Of a DNA stretch of 64,000 nucleotides, positions 45,703 to 52,416 are shown piece after piece. The DNA is from Clostridia bacterium (GTDB lineage Bacteria; Bacillota; Clostridia; TANB77; CAG-508), in NCBI GenBank assembly GCA_017939755.1, contig JAGBAJ010000042.1, positions 146,320 to 210,319 on the forward strand. Direction: 5' to 3'. The notes under the pieces are model-generated. The model was not told where the DNA came from. It saw nothing but the letters and a program-made list of their open reading frames with translations, and ran no database searches. The stretch's first letter is position 1. Every line of letters begins with the position of its first letter. Position numbers and translations under genes: made by a program.

Positions 45703-47100
45703 TTATACAATTCTAATTTGAACTAGCTTTTCTGGGTTATTCTTATCTAGCTCTATTCTAACATTTTTAAATTCAAAAGTTTCACATTTTTCTACCTTCA
45801 TTTTCTCTGCACATTCAAAGAAGTTTCCATTATTAAAGTGTCTTGCAAACTCGTCTTCATGTTTATCTGGTACAAATATAATTGTGTAGTTTTTTATTTC
45901 GTCTTTTGAATCTATGTTCTTTATTATGTCAAAAGTTTCTGCATAAATCCTAATTGTAAGTTCAACATTATTTACTGTTTTCATTAAAGGTCCTGCGAAA
46001 CGCATAAACTTAATGTTGTACATATCTTCTATAAAATCATATTTATCAATATTGTTTTTTTGCAATATTGCATTGAAATTATTACTTAGCTCTTCATATG
46101 TAATTTTTCCTACTGTATCACAAATACGCTCTATTGCTACTTTTTCTTTGTCTCTTTTTGGTGCTCTATTTTGAGCTACTGCTTCAAAGAAGTTAAAACC
46201 CTCTTTTACCCTGTTAAACTTAGCTTGATCCATTAATTTCTCGTCCACTCCAATTATATCTCCATATGCAAATATAAATAGAATTATTGGATTTAGCTCT
46301 TTTATATTTTTAACATCGGGTAAGTTGCTCATCAAATCTCTATAGCAATCCTCCACATAACTATCACTACCCTCTGTTGATAGCATTGTAATTAAAATGT
46401 GATGTCTTACAAACACTTTTAATATTTGATTTAAATCCTTTAGGTTCATACCAATGTTATACTTTTTAAGCATTTCATCTGTAATTCCAAGTTCATCAAT
46501 ACATTTATCTACATATCTTACTCCTATTTCTGGATGCAATTTTACCTCTTCGATAACACCAATATCATGAATTAATGTAAATACCCTTAGTACAAATATT
46601 AAATCTCTGTCTAATTTTTTATATAAACTATGTAGCTCCCCTATATGATTTTTGATATCTGCTCTACCATTAAAATTAGTTAACTCCTTATTGTTAGGAA
46701 TATTATAATTTGCAATTTGATATACGTATAAGGTATGAGCCATCCAGCCATTCATTTTATATGTATTTGTACCACCTCTGATTACATTATTTTCCAATTT
46801 TAATATATTGCTTAACTTATCTATATAATTTTCTTCGCCACTATACTTACTATACAAAATCCATAAAAACTTTGCGGAATCCTCATCTAAAAGTAAATCC
46901 ATAAGGTGATTTTTAAGCTCCTCGAAATCAATTTTCACATCTATAGTATTACTTAATTTTTGTTGCTCAGTCTTTCTGTATTTGTTACATTCATCCTTAT
47001 CTTTTATAGTTTTTAGCTTTAATGCTACTTCTCTATAATGTACATCATACTCATAATTTAAAACTTCCTCTGTGATATTCTTAATTCCATATTTATCCAT
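45703..47100 (-). CDS. HD-domain protein, 465 residues
   Basis: A phosphohydrolase-like protein with an HD domain near residues 160-260. TLIHDIGVIEEVKLHP supplies the H-D pair, and VRHHILI a further His; the first family His is probably in HTLYVYQIA. The flanking N-terminal 110 residues are helical and charged, and the C-terminal half is an unassigned alpha/beta region (YTIIFVPDKHEDEF). Substrates of HD proteins include nucleotides and phosphorylated signals. It lies two bases after the preceding HD gene, so the pair is tightly coupled. Confidence 0.82.
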   Translation of the reverse strand: MDKYGIKNITEEVLNYEYDVHYREVALKLKTIKDKDECNKYRKTEQQKLSNTIDVKIDFEELKNHLMDLLLDEDSAKFLWILYSKYSGEENYIDKLSNILKLENNVIRGGTNTYKMNGWMAHTLYVYQIANYNIPNNKELTNFNGRADIKNHIGELHSLYKKLDRDLIFVLRVFTLIHDIGVIEEVKLHPEIGVRYVDKCIDELGITDEMLKKYNIGMNLKDLNQILKVFVRHHILITMLSTEGSDSYVEDCYRDLMSNLPDVKNIKELNPIILFIFAYGDIIGVDEKLMDQAKFNRVKEGFNFFEAVAQNRAPKRDKEKVAIERICDTVGKITYEELSNNFNAILQKNNIDKYDFIEDMYNIKFMRFAGPLMKTVNNVELTIRIYAETFDIIKNIDSKDEIKNYTIIFVPDKHEDEFARHFNNGNFFECAEKMKVEKCETFEFKNVRIELDKNNPEKLVQIRIV

Positions 47101-47102
47101 AT

Positions 47103-47909
47103 TTAATTTTCTCCCAGTAATTCATCAGCTAATTTTATCTCAACATATTCTGTAAGGGTTAATCTTATTTTCTCCATTCTTGCTTTTGCTTCAGCTTTTC
47201 TATATTCAAACTTGTCAATAAGCCTATTGATATAATCTTTCTCTTTTATTATACGATAAGATTCTCTATAGTATAAGTCATACATAAATCCTAATATTAC
47301 TACATAATAATCTAGTGGTAGCTTTCTATCTGACGTTTTTACACACTCCCTGTTACACATTGAATTGTATACATTCTCAGATATTTCTGAATTTTCAAAC
47401 TCTGCTCTGCTATTTATGTCATTGTGAAATATTCGGTTTGGTTTATACTCAATCTTAACTCTAAAATTATCCAATTTATCACTATCTCTTATTATTTTTG
47501 AATGTAGTAGAGCTCTTTCATCTAATCCATCCTCAATCTTTAGTTTATTATGATTATATATAGCTTTTTTTATAATTAAATCGTATTTCTCGTCAGCTAA
47601 AAATTCTCTGATCCAGTTATCTTCAAATAGAACTTTTACTCCATGTGCAGCATGGTCAAAGCTGAGATTGTTAAAAGATTTTAACATGGCAAGCTCTTCA
47701 AATCTTCCAATATCATGTAATAATCCTATAAGCTCAGCAAGCTCTATATCCTCTTCGCTTAAATTTAGCTTTTCCGCTAAGAATCTGGACATTTGCATTA
47801 CATGATATGTATGATTTTTCTTTAATAAAAACCCCTCTATATCCTCTTCACTTTTATGCATTTCAGTATATTTTTCAAATACCTCTTTTGCTCTTTCTAT
47901 ATCAATCAT
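47103..47909 (-). CDS. HD-domain phosphohydrolase, 268 residues
   Basis: HD-superfamily protein with a complete metal motif: H in NHTYHVMQMS, LLHDIGRFEE (H-D), H in FDHAAHGV, and D in IRDSDKLDNFR. This pattern is that of YedJ/YfbR-like or small HD phosphohydrolases. The ATG at 47909 has GGAGG upstream and overlaps the stop of the phosphatase-like gene as ATGA, so an earlier frame extension is rejected. Cytosolic; the substrate may be a nucleotide. Confidence 0.9.
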   Translation of the reverse strand: MIDIERAKEVFEKYTEMHKSEEDIEGFLLKKNHTYHVMQMSRFLAEKLNLSEEDIELAELIGLLHDIGRFEELAMLKSFNNLSFDHAAHGVKVLFEDNWIREFLADEKYDLIIKKAIYNHNKLKIEDGLDERALLHSKIIRDSDKLDNFRVKIEYKPNRIFHNDINSRAEFENSEISENVYNSMCNRECVKTSDRKLPLDYYVVILGFMYDLYYRESYRIIKEKDYINRLIDKFEYRKAEAKARMEKIRLTLTEYVEIKLADELLGEN

Positions 47910-48445
47910 AAATCGTACCTCCAACCTGGTTGCCAATCCCCAGTTTTTCTCCAATCTTTTTCAATTGCTTCATTCCAGCTAACTCCTTTAGTTATAACTT
48001 CTAGTGCTAATTGAGGTGCTCTATGCGCAACAATTGCAATTGTTTTTCCATCATACTCGTCTTTTATTGAATCAAGGAAATCTCTTACACGATATTCTAC
48101 ATCTTTTAAACTTTCACCATTTGGAAATGGCTCTTCTATATGATTTTCGTACACTACTAAGCTTTTATGCATTCCATCTAAATCGCCATAATTACACTCT
48201 CTAAGTCTACTATCTGTTATCTTTTTATATTCTGGAAATGCTATATTTGAAGAATCAATTGCTCTTTGCAAATCAGATATAAATATGACATCAAACTTCA
48301 ACCCTTGCTCTGAAATAATCTTTCCCAAATTTGCAGCCTGCTCTTTACCCTGCTCATTTAGCATTGCCTGTTTCCACCCACTGCATAATTTGCTTGCATT
48401 ATCTGTCGTTGTTCCATGTACAAAATACACTATATTCATTGCCAT
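47906..48445 (-). CDS. Histidine phosphatase-like protein with altered active-site Arg
   Basis: Phosphoglycerate-mutase-like fold of 179 residues. The signature R-H-G at the N-terminus reads VHGTTTDN, so the first catalytic Arg is Val while the His is kept. Other conserved parts are present: FISDLQRAIDS, RLRECNYGDLDGM, GESLKDVEYRVRDFL and the second His in IVAHRAP. The change suggests reduced or different phosphatase activity. It is the first gene of a coupled set with two HD proteins. GGAGG lies about ten bases before the ATG. Confidence 0.85.
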   Translation of the reverse strand: MAMNIVYFVHGTTTDNASKLCSGWKQAMLNEQGKEQAANLGKIISEQGLKFDVIFISDLQRAIDSSNIAFPEYKKITDSRLRECNYGDLDGMHKSLVVYENHIEEPFPNGESLKDVEYRVRDFLDSIKDEYDGKTIAIVAHRAPQLALEVITKGVSWNEAIEKDWRKTGDWQPGWRYDL

Positions 48446-48500
48446 TACGTCTCAACCTCCAAATTCTATAATATTAACCTTTAATTGCTCACATTATATT

Positions 48501-48613
48501 AGAAGTTTTTAGGGACACCGGAAAAAAACAGCAAAACAAAAATTTTTCCTGTTTTGCTGCAAGCAATTAACTTGCTTTTTTCAGTGTCCCCAAAAACATC
48601 CCTAAAAACTTCC
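48501..48613. repeat. Palindromic repeat with GGGACAC arms
   Basis: AGAAGTTTTTAGGGACAC on the left faces GTGTCCCC, then AACATCCCTAAAAACTT on the right; an inner AGCAAAACA/TGTTTTGCT hairpin lies between. It belongs with the GGGACACTGC repeats at 9993-10049 and 11410-11514 and occupies the whole gap between the GH25 gene and the phosphatase operon. Confidence 0.8.
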
Positions 48614-48616
48614 ATT

Positions 48617-49528
48617 TTATTTTTTTATAAATTGTAAATTTAAATCCACGTTTCCTGAAATTCCATTTATCTTTCCTGTTTCTGTATATTGCCACATTTC
48701 GAAGTCATATATGTATATTGGCTTTTCTTGATAATCGGCATACCACTTTGAATAATCATTAAACTGCTCAAGTTTCATTTTAGTTGTAAATGTTTTTGCA
48801 TTTCCATATATGCATGGTGTATACCCTTTTTCTTTTATTAACTGGCAGAACTTTTCTGTCATACTTGTTATTTCCTCTGTTGTTAAATTATCCGTTCTAG
48901 CTTCATCGTTTTTTATTTTTTCTAAGTCAAATACAACTGGATAACTTATTTCTTTTCCTTCTAGTTTTTGGCATACAAACTCTGCTTCTTCTTTTATTTC
49001 ATCCTCGTTTACAGATTGAGAGAAAAAATACACTCCAATCTCAATTCCCTCTTTTTTTGCGTTGGCATAGTTTTTTTCAAACATTGGATCCTCAACCAAT
49101 TTTCCAGATTCTCCGTATCCTCTATATCCTAAGCGCAATATTGCAAATTCAACTCCTGCTTCTTTAACTTTCTTCCAGTTAATGTTTTTTTGGTATGATG
49201 ACACATCTACACCTAATTTTGAAGTATACACATCATCCTCATATGAATATATACCATTATTGTTTGTCAAATGCTCTTCCCAATTATATGTATTTTGCGT
49301 AGCTTGGTCATTGTATGGTACTTTCATGTAACCATCTTCAATATCATATATTGTTATTTCTTTAATAGATTCTTCTTGCTCTGGCTCATCTTCTTGTTTT
49401 TGGTCAGAAGACCTTTCATAGTACTTTTCCCACACGTCATCTGGTGGACTTTTTTTCGTTCCAACAATACTAACACCAATTGCAATAATGATTAGTATAA
49501 AAATTATTATTATTTTATTTTTTTTCAC
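48617..49528 (-). CDS. Glycoside hydrolase family 25 lysozyme
   Basis: Membrane-anchored or secreted muramidase of 303 residues. One hydrophobic segment (residues 5-22) is followed by a Glu/Asp-rich linker and a GH25 domain from about residue 104: GVDVSSYQKNINWKKVK, FAILRLGYRG, YFFSQ, PVVFDLE (catalytic D-x-E) and EMWQYT near the end, all typical. It cleaves peptidoglycan glycan strands. The start is GTG at 49526-49528 with AAGGAG six bases upstream. It lies 29 bases downstream of the five-repeat gene, so they may be co-transcribed. Confidence 0.94.
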   Translation of the reverse strand: MKKNKIIIIFILIIIAIGVSIVGTKKSPPDDVWEKYYERSSDQKQEDEPEQEESIKEITIYDIEDGYMKVPYNDQATQNTYNWEEHLTNNNGIYSYEDDVYTSKLGVDVSSYQKNINWKKVKEAGVEFAILRLGYRGYGESGKLVEDPMFEKNYANAKKEGIEIGVYFFSQSVNEDEIKEEAEFVCQKLEGKEISYPVVFDLEKIKNDEARTDNLTTEEITSMTEKFCQLIKEKGYTPCIYGNAKTFTTKMKLEQFNDYSKWYADYQEKPIYIYDFEMWQYTETGKINGISGNVDLNLQFIKK

Positions 49529-49557
49529 TTAAAACTCCTTATTTGACTGCATTATTA

Positions 49558-51171
49558 CTAATTTTTATTTGGATCTAATTGTTCAGTTTCTGGCTCTTTA
49601 ATTATACCAGTTAATACTTCTAGTATATAATCTTGCTCTTTGCAATGACTAATATTTGCGTCAATTACAGCATCGCAAAATTTTAATGCAGGTATTCTTC
49701 TCTTTTTTTGTGATGGGTAGTCCATATCTAATTTTCGTAAAAATTGAATTAATATTATATCTTCATCATTTATGTCTATATCATTAAGCTCTTTTAATTG
49801 CACTATAGAATCTATATTAGGATTTCCTGAAGTTTCAATTAGCAAACTATTTTTTTCCCTTAATTCATCTACATAATTCCTAATAGAGCATAAAATATTT
49901 GCCATTTTTCGCTCTGTAGGATCACTAGACGACGTAGCTGGTCTTTTATCTGCCCCTGGTATATACTCTCCAGTTGTTTTATCTGTGTATCCATATACAT
50001 ATTGATATAATCTTCTTGCGGAGTCAATTAGAGTTCCAACTGCAGGATAATCTGTATATATCTGATCAACAATTTCTATCATTTCTTTTTCGTCATCGCT
50101 CAGCTCTTCGCCTTTATCTCTTGCCTTCTTAAGCTCTCTAACTTTTGCAGTTACATTTGATAGTCTGCTTGCCATATTTCTTTCTACATCATCTTTTGAA
50201 TAATATGAAGGTCTTCGTTCTAACCCTTTCGTGCCTGACCCTGTTTCTTCGTCGTATCTTCCATAAATATATTCTTTAATAGCTCTTGCATTTTCAGTAT
50301 AATTACGAACTATTCTTACAGGATAATCTTTATCAATATTATCGACAATTTCTATAATTTGCTCTTGTTCACTGGTTAATGTTTCTCCACTTTCCCTTTT
50401 TACTTTAAACCCTTTTACTTTCTTTTTTAACATGTGTAAATCTTCTGCTCTTTTAGCTTCAAATTCATCTTTTGATGATTCTAAAGGTCTTCGCTCAATT
50501 CCGTGTATCTTCTCACCGCTTTTAGGGTCTACTTCACCTCTGATGTATATATCTAGCTCTTTTGCAGTATTAATAAGAGCTCTAAAATTAATTGTGAGCG
50601 GGAAATCTTCATATATTTTATCAACAATTTTTATTAGCTCTAGTTTATCTTTGGATAATACTTCCCCATTTGCTAATTTTTTCTTATATTGACTAGTTAC
50701 TTTCCTTAAATCACTTAAGTCTATGCCTTTTTCAGCCTCAGAAGGATCTTTTGCTCTTTCACTAGGTCTTCTATTTAATCCACCTTCTAATTCTTTTGTT
50801 TCTTCATTAAATGTTCCATAAATGTAGTCTGAAAGATCCTGTGCCTTTTTTAATCTACTAATTTTTTGTTGAGGAGGATAGCTTTTGTTTATTCTTTCCA
50901 TAATGGTTTTAAGCTCTTTTTGCTTATCAGTAATATCCCCGCCAGCGGCCTCAAATTCTATTATCTTTGAATATGCTTGTTGAATCGAACTTATTTTGAA
51001 TCCATAACGTTTTACTTCTGGGTCTTTATCTTGTTGTGTTGGTCTTTTATTAATCCCCTTAATTATTTTTCCTGAGGTATCATCTATTCCACCAAAAATA
51101 TATTTTTCAATTTGTTGAGCTAGTTGAATAGCACTACTCATATGATTCTCGTTTTGAATATTATACTTCAT
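49558..51171 (-). CDS. Five-repeat protein of unknown function
   Basis: A 537-residue soluble, charged protein that I do not recognise. Five tandem repeats of about 92 residues start near residues 21, 113, 205, 299 and 389 (counting from the ATG at 51183). Each has Y-(I/V)-x-G-x-x-(D/N)-x-x-(T/S)-G, then G-(I/L/A)-(N/E/D)-(K/R)-R-P and a K-D/S-D patch, a long helix, and a closing I-V-D-x-I-x-x-D-Y-P. The ATG at 51171 is preferred over 51183 because of spacing from AAAGGA. Its leader is shared with the VanW gene. No signal peptide. Confidence 0.8.
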   Translation of the reverse strand: MKYNIQNENHMSSAIQLAQQIEKYIFGGIDDTSGKIIKGINKRPTQQDKDPEVKRYGFKISSIQQAYSKIIEFEAAGGDITDKQKELKTIMERINKSYPPQQKISRLKKAQDLSDYIYGTFNEETKELEGGLNRRPSERAKDPSEAEKGIDLSDLRKVTSQYKKKLANGEVLSKDKLELIKIVDKIYEDFPLTINFRALINTAKELDIYIRGEVDPKSGEKIHGIERRPLESSKDEFEAKRAEDLHMLKKKVKGFKVKRESGETLTSEQEQIIEIVDNIDKDYPVRIVRNYTENARAIKEYIYGRYDEETGSGTKGLERRPSYYSKDDVERNMASRLSNVTAKVRELKKARDKGEELSDDEKEMIEIVDQIYTDYPAVGTLIDSARRLYQYVYGYTDKTTGEYIPGADKRPATSSSDPTERKMANILCSIRNYVDELREKNSLLIETSGNPNIDSIVQLKELNDIDINDEDIILIQFLRKLDMDYPSQKKRRIPALKFCDAVIDANISHCKEQDYILEVLTGIIKEPETEQLDPNKN

Positions 51172-51335
51172 AAAAAAATTCATTCCTTTCTAAAAGGCAC
51201 ACATAGTTTGGAAAGAATTAAATTTTGACAAGGAAATGTTCATAAAAAAGGTAAGGGCGCATACTTTCTGTATGTAACCGCGTTTTCAATGAATATTGAC
51301 GCTGTCAAAATTGTAATTATTCTCAAACTAACTCC
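51172..51335 (-). promoter_or_regulatory. Structured leader shared with the VanW gene
   Basis: On the minus strand the leader starts AAAGGAG..AGTTTGAGAATAATTA and ends CAAACTATGTGTGCC with the CCTTTTAGAAAGG hairpin over the ribosome binding site. AGTTTG...TTTTGACA and TGTCAAAAT...CAAACT pair over more than 20 bases, enclosing an insert of about 100 bases absent from the VanW leader. A TTG after AAAGGAG opens a 28-codon frame ending in TGA inside the loop, a possible leader peptide. No known riboswitch recognised. Confidence 0.6.
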
Positions 51336-51670
51336 TTTATAATATACTCTTAACCTACCATCTTGCTCTATAATTTTTTAATAATTTTCCTACTACAATT
51401 ATATCTAAATTACTTAGTAATTCAAGACCTTTATAATATTTTTTAAATTTATACAACTTATAGGTTACCAGTCAGCCATATTTGAAAAGATATGTAATAA
51501 AAATTCTTAGTATTTATATTTTACAGCTATCGAAACATAAATGTTTCGATACGGATGCTTTGGCTACCTAAAATAATTATCTAGTATAACATTCGGCCCG
51601 TGTATGATTGTTTGTGTGCATGTATTATCTGTAGTTTACTTCTACTAGGAAATTAGAACTTTCCTAGTAC

Positions 51671-51702
51671 AAAAAAAATACTGAATTTATTCAGTATTTT
51701 TT
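51671..51702 (-). terminator. Terminator of the 132-residue gene
   Basis: On the minus strand AAATACTGAAT pairs with ATTCAGTATTT around a two-base loop, followed by a run of T. It starts at the stop codon itself. Confidence 0.85.
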
Positions 51703-52099
51703 ATCTATCTTCTTCATTTTCTACTTCTTCATTAAAATCTGATATTATTTTATTTTCTTTGTTTTCTGCTATTTCATTATTCTGTAATTCTTCTGTTTGT
51801 ATATCTAATGCAGCATGTATTTTCTCTTTAGATGTAAATCCTATACGTCCATTACATTCAACTAAGTATTCTCCATTAGATTGACCTAACACACGCATAT
51901 ATGTAATCTCTTTTTTCATTGAGCCCTTTTCTAATCCAGCACATCCAGAAATAGCTAAAATATCTCCCTCTGCATATATAGCAGCTAACATGGCATCATC
52001 TAATTGTTCATATTCTGGAATGCCTTTAATTATTTGCCTTACTCTATTTAATTTATTTTGATAAGCCTTATCGGCTTTAGTTCCAATTAACTTTGACAT
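51701..52099 (-). CDS. Unknown 132-residue protein inside an inverted-repeat module
   Basis: Soluble protein with a helical N-terminal half (NKLNRVRQIIKGIPEYEQLD), a small central section with a Cys (AISGCAGLEKGS), a beta-type stretch (YLVECNGRIGFTSKEKI) and an acidic tail. I do not recognise it. GGAGGATGTT precedes the ATG. Because it lies between long inverted repeats it may be cargo of a small mobile module or part of an invertible segment. Confidence 0.75.
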   Translation of the reverse strand: MSKLIGTKADKAYQNKLNRVRQIIKGIPEYEQLDDAMLAAIYAEGDILAISGCAGLEKGSMKKEITYMRVLGQSNGEYLVECNGRIGFTSKEKIHAALDIQTEELQNNEIAENKENKIISDFNEEVENEEDR

Positions 52100-52294
52100 A
52101 ACATCCTCCTAAATTCTACTCTAGTATATTTATGTTAACACATTTTTACGCACTTGTAAACACTTTTGGATAAATTTGTCAATTATTTTAAGTAGCGAAG
52201 CGTCCGTATCGAAACATTTATGTTTCGATAGCTGTAAAATATAAATACTAAGACTTTTTATTACATATCTTTTCAAATATGGCTGACTAGTAAC

Positions 52295-52416
52295 AATATA
52301 AGGATTTATTAGATGTAAATAACCACTATTTTTTAGTTTTAAGAATTATTTACATTTACAATCTTTTTTGATATATTTTATGCAGTAAAATATATTTTAT
52401 TTTGGGAGATTATATT
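52295..52416. other. Gap before the U32 peptidase gene
   Basis: A hairpin with ATGTAAATAA and TTATTTACAT arms lies at about 52313-52361, followed by T-rich sequence. It may act as a terminator or leader structure. No gene is supported. Confidence 0.4.

Larger units (their letters stand above)
51464..52294. mobile_element. 831-bp module bounded by about 110-bp inverted repeats
   Basis: The left arm (51464-51577) and right arm (52181-52294) are inverted copies with about six to eight differences, ending GTTAC(C/T)AGTCAGCCATA. Each arm holds a perfect TATCGAAACAT/ATGTTTCGATA palindrome. The interior has a single gene (51701-52099), its terminator, and a fragment of the dispersed repeat seen at 18085 and 43079. 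There is no transposase, so it would be non-autonomous. I see no clear target duplication. A short relative lies at 36259-36377. Confidence 0.75.
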
